From the NCBI GenBank assembly GCA_045124465.1, contig JBGVLV010000007.1, positions 1-47,932 of the forward strand: DNA of 47,932 bases, written 5' to 3'. Source of the stretch: Scatosoma sp045124465 (GTDB lineage: Bacteria > Bacillota > Clostridia > Christensenellales > Borkfalkiaceae). Below the pieces are notes generated by a model. The model did not search any database. It was not told the DNA's origin and saw only the letters and a list, made by a program, of their open reading frames with translations. Made by a program: the position numbers and the translations under genes. Below, in pieces: positions 32,764 through 41,165 of this stretch (positions within the stretch are counted from its first letter, which is position 1; every line of letters begins with the position of its first letter).

Positions 32764-34368
32764 ATGACCAAATACGTATTCGTAACGGGCGGAGTCGTGT
32801 CGGGGCTTGGCAAAGGCATCACGGCGGCGTCCTTGGGCAGATTGCTCAAAGCGCGCGGTTTAAAGGTCGCGGCGCAAAAGCTCGATCCCTATATCAACGT
32901 CGATCCGGGCACGATGAGTCCCTATCAGCACGGCGAAGTCTACGTCACCGAGGACGGCGCGGAAACGGACCTCGACCTCGGTCACTACGAACGTTTCATC
33001 GACGAGGACCTCAATAAATACTCCAACCTCACGACGGGTAAAGTATTCGAACGGGTACTCGGCCGCGAACGCCGCGGGGAATACCTCGGCAGTACGGTGC
33101 AGACGATACCGCACGTCACGGACGAGATCAAAAGTTTCGTTTACCGCGTCGGCGAACGCACGAAGGCGGACGTCGTCATCACGGAGATCGGCGGCACGAC
33201 GGGCGACATCGAAAGCCAGCCCTTTTTGGAGGCGATACGCCAGATCGGCCGCGAGGTCGGCAAGGAAAATTCCCTGTATATCCACGTGACCCTCGTCCCT
33301 TACCTCAAAGCCTCGGGCGAGCATAAATCCAAACCTACCCAACATTCGGTCAACGGTCTGCGCGGTATGGGCATTTCTCCCGATATCATCGTTCTGCGCA
33401 GCGACGAAAAGATAGAGGATAAGACCATTTTTAAAAAGATAGCGAGTTTTTGCGACGTCAAACCCGATTGCGTCATCGAGAACGTAACGCTGCCCGTCCT
33501 CTACGAGGCGCCGCTCATGCTCGAAAAAGCGGGTCTTGCGAACGTCGTCTGTCGGGAACTCGGATTAGATACCCCCGCTCCCGACCTTTCCGAGTGGAAA
33601 ACGCTGGTCGAAAATATCCGTTCCCGTACCAAAACGACGACGATCGGTATCGTCGGGAAATACGTACAGCTCCACGACGCGTACCTGTCCGTGATGGAGG
33701 CGCTCCGCCACGCGGGCTACGCGCTCGGCGCGAAAGTGCAAATAGAATGGATAGACTCGGAAACGCTGACGGAACAAAACTACGAAAACGCGCTCTCTCC
33801 GCTCGACGGCATACTCGTCCCCGGCGGGTTCGGCGGCCGCGGGATAGAGGGTATGATCTTGGCGGCGAAATACGCCCGCGAAACGGGAAAACCGTATTTC
33901 GGGATATGCCTGGGTATGCAGATCGCCGTCATCGAGTTCGCGCGTAACGTACTCGGCTACGCCGACGCCAACTCCCGCGAATTCGACGAATGTTCCGAGC
34001 ATAAAGTCATCGACTTTATGGACGGTCAGAGCGACGAGATCGACAAGGGCGGTACGCTCCGCCTCGGCGCGTATCCTTGTAAGATCGCGGAAAACACGAC
34101 GATGCGATCTTGCTATCAAAGCGATCTCATCTCCGAACGCCACCGCCACCGCTACGAGTTCAACAACGCGTACAGAACGGAAACGGAGGGGGCAGGTATG
34201 CGGATAAGCGGCCTTTCCCCCGATCGAAAACTGGTGGAGGCGGTAGAACTGACGGACAGAGCTTTCTTCGTCGGCGTGCAGTACCACCCCGAATTCAAGA
34301 GCAGACCGAATAAGGCGCATCCGCTCTTTAAAGGTTTCGTGCAGGCGAGCTTGCAAAACAAACGGTAA
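32764..34368 (+). CDS. pyrG: CTP synthase
   Basis: Aminates UTP to CTP with ATP and glutamine; allosterically activated by GTP. 534 aa: amidoligase domain with P-loop GGVVSGLGKGITAASLGRLL (residues 7-26), DPYINVDPGTMSPYQHGEV and EIGGTTGDIES; class I glutaminase domain with YFGICLGMQIAVIEFARN (nucleophile Cys near 382) and the YHPEFKSRP His-Glu pair near 508. Downstream of the ANTAR gene with a 20-base gap. The 182-bp repeat and carA follow. Confidence 0.97.
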   Translation: MTKYVFVTGGVVSGLGKGITAASLGRLLKARGLKVAAQKLDPYINVDPGTMSPYQHGEVYVTEDGAETDLDLGHYERFIDEDLNKYSNLTTGKVFERVLGRERRGEYLGSTVQTIPHVTDEIKSFVYRVGERTKADVVITEIGGTTGDIESQPFLEAIRQIGREVGKENSLYIHVTLVPYLKASGEHKSKPTQHSVNGLRGMGISPDIIVLRSDEKIEDKTIFKKIASFCDVKPDCVIENVTLPVLYEAPLMLEKAGLANVVCRELGLDTPAPDLSEWKTLVENIRSRTKTTTIGIVGKYVQLHDAYLSVMEALRHAGYALGAKVQIEWIDSETLTEQNYENALSPLDGILVPGGFGGRGIEGMILAAKYARETGKPYFGICLGMQIAVIEFARNVLGYADANSREFDECSEHKVIDFMDGQSDEIDKGGTLRLGAYPCKIAENTTMRSCYQSDLISERHRHRYEFNNAYRTETEGAGMRISGLSPDRKLVEAVELTDRAFFVGVQYHPEFKSRPNKAHPLFKGFVQASLQNKR

Positions 34369-34403
34369 TAAAAACGGCGGCAACGGAGCCGCCTTTTTCC
34401 AAA

Positions 34404-34585
34404 GGCTCTGTCGCAACACCCGATTGATTTTAGACGGAAAAACGCTGTGAAATACGGCGCGTTACTCTCGGTTACAGACCGCAGGGGGTATGCGCCCTCG
34501 AATAACGCTTGTCTTTCTTGCGTTTTTCTCGTCAAACCGTGAAAAATAAATTTTTCACTAATCAATCGTTTGTTGTGCCATCGCC
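34404..34585. mobile_element. 182-bp MITE-like element, copy 1
   Basis: Left end GGCTCTGTCGCAACA..CGATTGATT and right end, read in reverse complement, GGCGATGGCACAACA..CGATTGATT, form an imperfect inverted repeat of about 28 bases. Flanks TTTCCAAA (left) and TTTCCAAG (right) look like an 8-bp target duplication with one change. No coding capacity. A copy of equal length lies at 43493-43674 (about 90% identical) and an ends-only remnant at 16831. The GGCTCTGTTGCAA-like tip recalls IS6-type ends, but no transposase is present. Confidence 0.85.
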
Positions 34586-34613
34586 TTTCCAAGAAAAGAA
34601 AGGAGAATAAAAA

Positions 34614-35705
34614 ATGAAAACGGCATATTTGATCTTAGAGGACGGCACGGTATTCAAAGGCAAAAGTATCGGCGCGGAAAAGGAAATGATCAGCGAGATC
34701 GTGTTCAACACCTCCGTCGTGGGGTATCTCGAAACGCTCACCGACCCTTCCTATTCGGGACAGGCGGTGTGTATGACCTTCCCCGTCATCGGCATTTACG
34801 GGGTCTGTAAAGAGGATATGGAATCGGAGAAGGCGTACGCGAGCGGCTTTATCGTCCGCGAGCTTTCGGAAACGCCGAGCAACTTCCGCTCGGAAGGACC
34901 TTTGCAGGACTTCCTCAAAGAACAGGGCGTAACGGGCATTTGCGGCGTGGATACCCGCGCGCTCACCAAGATCCTCCGCGAGAAAGGCACGATGAACGGT
35001 ATGATCACCACCAAAAGACCCGACCTTGCAAAGGTCTTGCCCAAGATCAAAGCCTATTCCGTGCTCGGCGTGGTGAAAAACGCGAGCTGTAAAGAAAAAT
35101 TCACCGTCGCGCCCACGGGCGAGGGCAAGGGTACGGGCTATAAGATCGCGCTGTACGACTTCGGCGAAAAACGCAATATCGTCCGCTGTCTTACCGACCG
35201 CGGTTGCGAAGTGACCGTCTACCCCGCCTGTACGAAAGCGGAGGAGGTGCTCGCCGATAAACCCGACGGCATTATGCTCTCCAACGGCCCCGGCGACCCC
35301 AAGGAATGTACGGAGATCATCGCCGAGATCAAAAAACTTTACGACTCCGATATCCCCATCTTCGCGATCTGCCTCGGCCATCAGTTGATGGCGCTCGCGA
35401 CGGGCGCGAATACCAAAAAACTCAAATACGGTCACCGCGGCGGCAATCAGCCCGTCAAGGACCTCGCAAACGACAGGGTGTTCATCACCTCGCAGAACCA
35501 CGGCTATTACGTGGATACCAGATCCCTCGACCCGAAGATCGCCGTCCCCGCGTTCGCGAACGTGAACGACGGCACGAACGAAGGCCTTTCGTACGTGGGG
35601 AAGAAGGTGTTCACCGTACAGTTCCACCCCGAGGCGGCGCCCGGACCTATGGATACGCGTTTCCTTTTCGACCGTTTTTTGGAAACGGTTGCCGAAAATA
35701 AGTAA
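34614..35705 (+). CDS. carA: Carbamoyl-phosphate synthase small (glutaminase) subunit
   Basis: Supplies ammonia from glutamine to the large subunit for carbamoyl phosphate, the substrate of PyrB. 363 aa: N-terminal domain (AYLILEDGTVFKG; NTSVVGYLETLTDPSY), class I glutaminase with IFAICLGHQLMALATGA (Cys near 249) and FHPEAAPGPMDT (His-Glu near 335). AAAGGAG lies 8 bases before the ATG, right after the MITE. The large-subunit gene carB, normally directly downstream, is not in the window; the next gene is an unrelated activase. Confidence 0.95.
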   Translation: MKTAYLILEDGTVFKGKSIGAEKEMISEIVFNTSVVGYLETLTDPSYSGQAVCMTFPVIGIYGVCKEDMESEKAYASGFIVRELSETPSNFRSEGPLQDFLKEQGVTGICGVDTRALTKILREKGTMNGMITTKRPDLAKVLPKIKAYSVLGVVKNASCKEKFTVAPTGEGKGTGYKIALYDFGEKRNIVRCLTDRGCEVTVYPACTKAEEVLADKPDGIMLSNGPGDPKECTEIIAEIKKLYDSDIPIFAICLGHQLMALATGANTKKLKYGHRGGNQPVKDLANDRVFITSQNHGYYVDTRSLDPKIAVPAFANVNDGTNEGLSYVGKKVFTVQFHPEAAPGPMDTRFLFDRFLETVAENK

Positions 35706-35760
35706 AAAAATTGTCGAATTTTCGGAAAAAATAGAAAAACCCGCCGTTAATTTCATACAA

Positions 35761-35783
35761 ATAACACAAAAATGTGTTATAAT
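35761..35783 (+). promoter_or_regulatory. Palindromic operator overlapping the -10 box of the activase gene
   Basis: Perfect inverted repeat ATAACACA-AAAA-TGTGTTAT (35761-35780), whose right arm runs into TATAAT (35778-35783). A bound regulator would cover the -10 box. No good -35 is present, so the promoter may need activation, or be weak. The arms do not match a binding consensus I can name. Confidence 0.55.
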
Positions 35784-35815
35784 AAATACATTAACAAATG
35801 AACGGACGGGTAACG

Positions 35816-38731
35816 ATGGAAAAACTGTTGGGTATCGACGTCGGCTCGACCACCGTAAAAACGGCGGTGCTGTCGGCGGATACGAACGAACTTTTATATT
35901 CGAGCTACGAGCGCCACTTCGCAAAGGTAAAGGAGTGTGTGCTCGTTCAGCTTGCCAAGATCGCGGAGAAATACCCCGACGATACGTTCAAAGTCGCTAT
36001 TACGGGCAGTGCGGGTCTTGGTCTTGCGGAAGGCAGCGGCGTGCGGTTTGTGCAGGAAGTGCAGTCCGCGTTCGTCGCGGTGAAAAAATACTACGCGGAC
36101 GCCGACGCGGTGATAGAGCTTGGCGGCGAGGACGCGAAGATCATCTTTTTGACGGGCGGTGTCGAACAGCGTATGAACGGCAGCTGCGCGGGCGGTACGG
36201 GTTCGTTTATCGACCAGATGTCAACGCTTTTGAACGTGGACGTCGGCGAGATGGACGAGCTTGCTTTGCAAGCGGAAAAGACCTATCCGATCGCCTCCCG
36301 TTGCGGCGTGTTTGCAAAGTCGGACGTGCAACCGCTTTTGAACCAAGGCGCGGCAAGATCGGATATCGCCGCGTCCATTTTCCACGCCGTTGTGGAACAG
36401 ACGGTGTCGGGGCTGGCGCAGGGCAGAAAGATCGGCGGCAAAGTTCTGTTTTTGGGCGGACCTTTGCACTTTTTCAAAGCCCTCCGCAAAGCGTTCGTGG
36501 AAACGCTCGCGCTCGATGAAGAGAACGCGGTATTCCCCGACAACGCGCCCGTGTTTATGTCCCTCGGCGCGGCGCTGTATGCGCGCACGGAAACGGGCGA
36601 TAAGCTTAAAAACGTCATTGAAAAGATAAAAAACGGCAAAGCGGAAACGCAGGTCAGCCGCGGCAGACCGCTCTTTAAAACGCGGGACGAATACGAAGAA
36701 TTCGTCGCCCGCCATAAACGCAGCGACCTCGCCTTCGCCGATATCCGCACGTACGTGGGCGACGCGTATTTGGGGATAGACAGCGGCTCGACGACGACCA
36801 AGCTCATTTTGATTACCCCCGATTACCGTATCCTGTATTCCCATTACCAGACGAATAACGGTCAGCCGCTCGACGTCGTAGTGGGGAAACTCAAAGAGAT
36901 ATACGGGCTTTGCGGGGACAGAGTGCATATCCGCGCGGGCGCGGTGACGGGCTACGGCGAGGATATGATAAAAGCGGCTCTGCACCTCGACTACGGGATC
37001 GTGGAAACGGTCGCCCATTTCAAAGCCGCGATCGCGTTCGACCCGAAAGTGGATTTCATCATCGACATCGGCGGTCAGGACATCAAGTGTTTCAAAGTCA
37101 AGAACGGCGCGGTGGACTCCATTATGCTCAACGAGGCTTGCTCGTCGGGCTGCGGCTCGTTCATTCAGACCTTCGCAAAGGCGATGGATATGGACGTGGA
37201 AAGCTTTTCGCGGCTGGGTCTGTTCGCCGAAAACCCCGTGGAACTGGGTTCGCGGTGTACGGTATTTATGAACAGCGCGGTCAAACAGGCGCAAAAAGAG
37301 GGCGCGTCGGTAGCGGATATTTCCGCGGGCATCTCCTCGTCCGTCGTTAAAAACGCGCTGTATAAAGTTATCCGCGCGTGCACGGCGGAAGAACTGGGCG
37401 AACATATCGTCGTGCAGGGCGGAACGTTTATGAACGACGCCGTCTTGCGCTCTTTCGAACAGGAAACGGGCAAACGTGTCGTCCGTCCCGCGATCGCGGG
37501 GCTTATGGGCGCGTTCGGCGCGGCGATCTACGCCAAGGAAATGCGGAAAGGGGAACGCTCCTCGTTGCTTTCTGCGGCTGAACTTTCGGCGTTTTCCTAT
37601 ACCTCCAAATGTATCGTCTGCCGCGGCTGTACTTCCCATTGCAACGTGAACGTGCTCACCTTCGAGGACGGCGGGAAGTACATATCGGGCAATAAATGCG
37701 AACGCGGCGCGGGTCAAAAACCGCAAGCCGAGGACGAGAATATTTACGCGTATAAATATAAACTTTTGCGTAGCTATGCGGAAACGGAGGGGGCAGGTAC
37801 GAGCCGAACGGTGGGCATACCCTTCCAGCTCGCGACCTTCGAACAGCTCCCGCTCTGGTCGGCGTTTTTCCGCGAACTCGGGTTCAAGGTCGTCGTAAGC
37901 GACGAGAGTTCGAGAAGATTGTACTATCGCGGACAGCATACGGTCGCGAGCGATACGGTGTGCTATCCCGCCAAGCTTATGCACGGGCATATCGAGAGCC
38001 TGCTCGATAAGGGCGTGGACTTTATCTTCTATCCCTGCGAAAGCTACAACCTCGACGAACACGCCTCGACGAATCATTATAATTGCCCCGTCGTGGCGTA
38101 CTACGGCGAACTTCTGAAAGCGAATAACGAACGCCTGACCGCCGATAATTTCCTCTCGCCCTATCTCGATCTCAACGACGAAAAGACGGCGGTGGCGAAT
38201 CTCCAAGCGGCGTTGAAAAAGTACGGATTCGACAAGAAACGGATAAAGAAAGCCCTCGCGGCGGGTTTTGCGGCGTTAGACGAATATCACCGCCTCGTCC
38301 GCGAACAGGGCGAAAAGATCACGGCGAAAGCGCGCGCGGCGGGAAAAACGATCGTCGTTTTGGCGGGCAGACCGTACCACGCCGATCCCGAGATCAACCA
38401 CGGAGTCGGGAAACTGCTCACTTCGCTCGGGGTGGCGGTGCTGTCCGAGGACAGCGTGTTCGAAAACGCGCCCGTCGTGGAAACGAACGTACTCAATCAA
38501 TGGACGTACCACGCCCGCCTGTACCGCGCCGCGCAGTACGTTTGCGGACAGAAAGACATGCAGCTCGTACAGCTCGTTTCGTTCGGTTGCGGTATCGACG
38601 CGGTGACGACGGACGAACTCCGTGCGATCATGGAAAAGAACGGAAAACTGTATACGCAGATCAAAATCGACGAGATCAACAATCTCGGGGTTGTAAAGAT
38701 TAGATTACGCAGTCTACTCGCCACAGTATAG
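35816..38731 (+). CDS. 2-Hydroxyacyl-CoA dehydratase-type activase with two ASKHA domains and a DUF2229 domain
   Basis: 971 aa. Two BadF/BcrA/HgdC-type ATPase domains: the first begins LLGIDVGSTTVKTAVL (residues 4-19), the second DAYLGIDSGSTTTKLILI (about 317-334). Cluster cysteines are visible: NGSCAGGTGSFIDQM in domain 1 and NEACSSGCGSFIQTFAKAMD in domain 2. Then follow CIVCRGCTSHCNVNV and a DUF2229 region (about 660-971). Such activases use ATP hydrolysis and a 4Fe-4S cluster to inject a low-potential electron into dehydratases; the target of this large type is not established. Start at 35816 rather than 35798 because the ASKHA strand begins there. In one-chain homologues a further HgdB-like domain follows; here that is a separate downstream gene. 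Confidence 0.9.
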   Translation: MEKLLGIDVGSTTVKTAVLSADTNELLYSSYERHFAKVKECVLVQLAKIAEKYPDDTFKVAITGSAGLGLAEGSGVRFVQEVQSAFVAVKKYYADADAVIELGGEDAKIIFLTGGVEQRMNGSCAGGTGSFIDQMSTLLNVDVGEMDELALQAEKTYPIASRCGVFAKSDVQPLLNQGAARSDIAASIFHAVVEQTVSGLAQGRKIGGKVLFLGGPLHFFKALRKAFVETLALDEENAVFPDNAPVFMSLGAALYARTETGDKLKNVIEKIKNGKAETQVSRGRPLFKTRDEYEEFVARHKRSDLAFADIRTYVGDAYLGIDSGSTTTKLILITPDYRILYSHYQTNNGQPLDVVVGKLKEIYGLCGDRVHIRAGAVTGYGEDMIKAALHLDYGIVETVAHFKAAIAFDPKVDFIIDIGGQDIKCFKVKNGAVDSIMLNEACSSGCGSFIQTFAKAMDMDVESFSRLGLFAENPVELGSRCTVFMNSAVKQAQKEGASVADISAGISSSVVKNALYKVIRACTAEELGEHIVVQGGTFMNDAVLRSFEQETGKRVVRPAIAGLMGAFGAAIYAKEMRKGERSSLLSAAELSAFSYTSKCIVCRGCTSHCNVNVLTFEDGGKYISGNKCERGAGQKPQAEDENIYAYKYKLLRSYAETEGAGTSRTVGIPFQLATFEQLPLWSAFFRELGFKVVVSDESSRRLYYRGQHTVASDTVCYPAKLMHGHIESLLDKGVDFIFYPCESYNLDEHASTNHYNCPVVAYYGELLKANNERLTADNFLSPYLDLNDEKTAVANLQAALKKYGFDKKRIKKALAAGFAALDEYHRLVREQGEKITAKARAAGKTIVVLAGRPYHADPEINHGVGKLLTSLGVAVLSEDSVFENAPVVETNVLNQWTYHARLYRAAQYVCGQKDMQLVQLVSFGCGIDAVTTDELRAIMEKNGKLYTQIKIDEINNLGVVKIRLRSLLATV

Positions 38732-38850
38732 AACGTTTTATATACGTCGCAATACTTCGTCGAAGATGCGCTTTTCTCGCTCGTGTACGTTTAGTACATC
38801 TCGCGTCGAAAATGCTCCTTCTCCTTGTCTTGCTCGTATCTAAACCGTTC
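38731..38850. repeat. 120-bp near-palindromic dispersed repeat, copy 2
   Basis: GAACGTTTTATATACG at the left and its inverted counterpart at the right (14 of 16 pairs). Same length as copy 1 and about 90% identical to it; differences at the two ends are partly compensatory (A-T to C-G, C-G to T-A), keeping the stem. The first base is the last base of the activase stop codon. Confidence 0.88.
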
Positions 38851-39020
38851 GACAGGCGAGCGGTAATCTGTTCGACGAGTATGCGGTAGTCGGGTAAAAT
38901 TCCGTCGGGAAATCCGCATTCTCCTCGTCTTGCTCGTATCTAAACCGTTCGACGGGCGGCGTACTGTATCGAACTTCGACGAGCGAGCGGAATCTCCCGT
39001 CGGGAAATCCGCGTCTAAAA
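38851..39020. repeat. Nested fragments and direct repeats after copy 2
   Basis: Between copy 2 and the next gene lie: a partial third copy of the 120-bp repeat's right end (38917-38950, with TCTTGCTCGTATCTAAACCG), a direct repeat CCGTCGGGAAATCCGC at 38902-38917 and 38997-39012, and repeated TTCGACxGGCGAGCGG motifs (38848, 38977). The block looks like repeated insertion and partial duplication. No gene is seen in it. Confidence 0.75.
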
Positions 39021-39034
39021 GTAAAGGAAACACA

Positions 39035-40360
39035 ATGAAGAAAAATAAGACTCCACAACAAAATACGGTGAGTTATAAAGACCCCACGCCCAAATTCACG
39101 GCGGAGATGAAAAGAACGTACAAAATACTCGCGCCGAATATGTTGCCGTATCATTTCGATATTCTTTCCGTGATACTCAAACAGCACGGATACGATCTCG
39201 AAATTTTGCACAACGAAACGCGGGCGGTCATCGACGAGGGGCTGAAACACGTGCATAACGACACTTGCTATCCCGCGCTTTGCGTGACGGGTCAGTTTTT
39301 GGACGCGCTCAAAAGCGGGAAATACGACCTGAACAAAACGGCGCTTTTGATCTCGCAGTCGGGCGGCGGCTGCCGCGCCTCGAATTATATACCTCTCATT
39401 CGCAAAGCGTTGAAATCGGAATTTCCGCAAGTCCCCGTGCTTTCGCTCAACTTTTCGGGACTGGAAAAGGACAGCGGGATAGAGATCAACGTAAAAATGC
39501 TCTTGCAGCTCGCGTACGGGATCTTCTACGCGGACGCGGTGATGAGCTTGTATAATCAATGTAAGCCCTATGAAAAGACCGCGGGCGAAACGGATAAAAC
39601 GCGGGAAGGCTGTATCGCGTACATAAAAGAAACGCTGGGTGGCAAAGGCTATAAAAAGTATAAAAAAATAACGCGGGAACTTCTTTCCCGCTTTGCGAAG
39701 ATAGAGCTTGTAAAAACGCCGAAGATCCGCGTCGGGGTGGTAGGGGAGATCTACGTGAAATATTCCCCGCTCGGCAATTCCCAGCTCGAAAAATTCCTCG
39801 CCGAAGAGGACTGCGAGGCGGTCATTCCCGCGCTGATGGACTTCGTTTTGTATTGCGTGGTCAACACGGTCAACGACGGCAAACTGTACGGCAAGAACAA
39901 AGTCTCGGCGTTTGCGTACTCGCTCGTGTATAAATTCCTGCTCCGTATCCAACGCGGGATCATCGCGCTGTTTGAAGAATACGGGTTCGATCCCCCGCAC
40001 GACTTCGAATATCTCCGCGGCTGTGCGGATAGAGTTATCCACCAAGGCGTGAAGATGGGCGAGGGCTGGCTGATCCCCGCGGAAATGCTCGCGCTTTGCG
40101 AAAGCGGCGTCAAAAACGTAGTCTGCGCGCAACCTTTCGGCTGTCTGCCCAACCACATTGTGGGCAAAGGCGCGGCGCGCGCGGTAAAATCCGTCTGCGC
40201 GGACGTGAATATCGTCCCCATCGACTACGACCCGTCCGCGACCAAGGTCAATCAGGAAAACCGCTTGAAACTTATGCTCGCCACCGCCCGCGAAACGCAG
40301 TTCACAGCCCCCGACCCCGCTCCCGTCCTCGCCGAGGCGGCGCTTGCAAAAGACGAGTGA
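39035..40360 (+). CDS. HgdB-like 2-hydroxyacyl-CoA dehydratase domain protein
   Basis: 441 aa, starts MKKNKTPQQNTVSYKDPTPK. The core TYKILAPNMLPYHFDILSVIL, HVHNDTCYPALCVTGQFLDAL, SQSGGGCRASNY and VVCAQPFGCLPNHIVGKG matches the C-terminal, HgdB-like part of large activase-dehydratase polypeptides, with cysteines that could hold a 4Fe-4S cluster. AAAGGA precedes the ATG. It is in the same reading frame as the activase upstream, separated by 303 bases of repeats; the sum (about 1,412 residues) equals the usual one-chain length. Substrate unknown. Confidence 0.85.
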   Translation: MKKNKTPQQNTVSYKDPTPKFTAEMKRTYKILAPNMLPYHFDILSVILKQHGYDLEILHNETRAVIDEGLKHVHNDTCYPALCVTGQFLDALKSGKYDLNKTALLISQSGGGCRASNYIPLIRKALKSEFPQVPVLSLNFSGLEKDSGIEINVKMLLQLAYGIFYADAVMSLYNQCKPYEKTAGETDKTREGCIAYIKETLGGKGYKKYKKITRELLSRFAKIELVKTPKIRVGVVGEIYVKYSPLGNSQLEKFLAEEDCEAVIPALMDFVLYCVVNTVNDGKLYGKNKVSAFAYSLVYKFLLRIQRGIIALFEEYGFDPPHDFEYLRGCADRVIHQGVKMGEGWLIPAEMLALCESGVKNVVCAQPFGCLPNHIVGKGAARAVKSVCADVNIVPIDYDPSATKVNQENRLKLMLATARETQFTAPDPAPVLAEAALAKDE

Positions 40361-40390
40361 ACTGGGTCAAAAGCGCAATTTCTTCGCGTT

Positions 40391-41113
40391 CTATTCCGTC
40401 TTTTCCGGCATAAATTTCCAGTACCGCGCGGGCATATACCCGCGCATTTGTTTTAACCGTTCCCGCGACGGGATATTGACGGCGGCGTAGTATTTTTTCC
40501 ATAACGCCTGCCAGTCGTTCTCGTTTGCCGAGATCATCACGTCCGCTCTGTCCAAGGGCGCGACGAATACGTGTTCGCCGTCGTACACGGCGGCTTTTTT
40601 TCTGCCCACGTCGTGGAGAACGAAGGGGAATTGCGGCAACCTCGCCCGAAAATGCGGCGCGAGCAGATCGCAAATATCGTTGTCGGGCGAAAAGGGCGCG
40701 TACAACGCGCCGCTCTCCGTTTCCATAAACCGTATAAACCCGTGGAAACGGTGTATCTCGTAGCTTACCCGCCGAATTTTTTCCGTCGCGGCGAACACGG
40801 TCGGCTCGGCAAGCCGACTCCGCACCGCCTTGCCCGCTTTCGCGATCGCGCGCAAGTACAAAAACGCGACCTGTTCGCCGTCCTCCTCCCCGCACCGAAG
40901 GAGCAGCGAAAGCTCCCGCAAACACCCGCGATCCAGCTCTTTCAGCCTCGCTCTCGCCCGTTCCGCCCTCGTTTCGTCCGTTTGTACGAATATCGGCTCC
41001 TGTCCGAGCGGCAACTGCGTCTTCCGTGACGACAAGAGGGCGTTTTCGTCGTGAAACGCCTGTAAAAACGCGGTCAAAAACCCGCTCTCCGTCCCGTCGA
41101 AAAAATAGATCAT
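40391..41113 (-). CDS. TIGR03915-family probable DNA metabolism/repair protein
   Basis: 240 aa, starting MIYFFDGTESGFLTAFLQAF, and with IRRVSYEIHRFHGFIRFMETESGALYAPFSPDND and YMPARYWKFMPEK near the end, all hallmarks of this family (DUF4130 fold). The family occurs paired with the radical SAM protein encoded directly upstream and, in other bacteria, fused to uracil-DNA glycosylase-like domains, which is the reason for the DNA-repair label. Biochemistry is unknown. AAAGGGG precedes the ATG; the gap to the radical SAM gene is 52 bases. Confidence 0.9.
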   Translation of the reverse strand: MIYFFDGTESGFLTAFLQAFHDENALLSSRKTQLPLGQEPIFVQTDETRAERARARLKELDRGCLRELSLLLRCGEEDGEQVAFLYLRAIAKAGKAVRSRLAEPTVFAATEKIRRVSYEIHRFHGFIRFMETESGALYAPFSPDNDICDLLAPHFRARLPQFPFVLHDVGRKKAAVYDGEHVFVAPLDRADVMISANENDWQALWKKYYAAVNIPSRERLKQMRGYMPARYWKFMPEKTE

Positions 41114-41165
41114 ACCGCCCCTTTCCCGCCTTTCGTCAAATACCTGCCCCCGCCGTTTTGCCTGT

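Noticed and set aside
34440..34592. Minus-strand frame 34152-34592 crossing the MITE
   Set aside because: Shadow of pyrG and repeat; no ribosome binding site and no recognisable domain.
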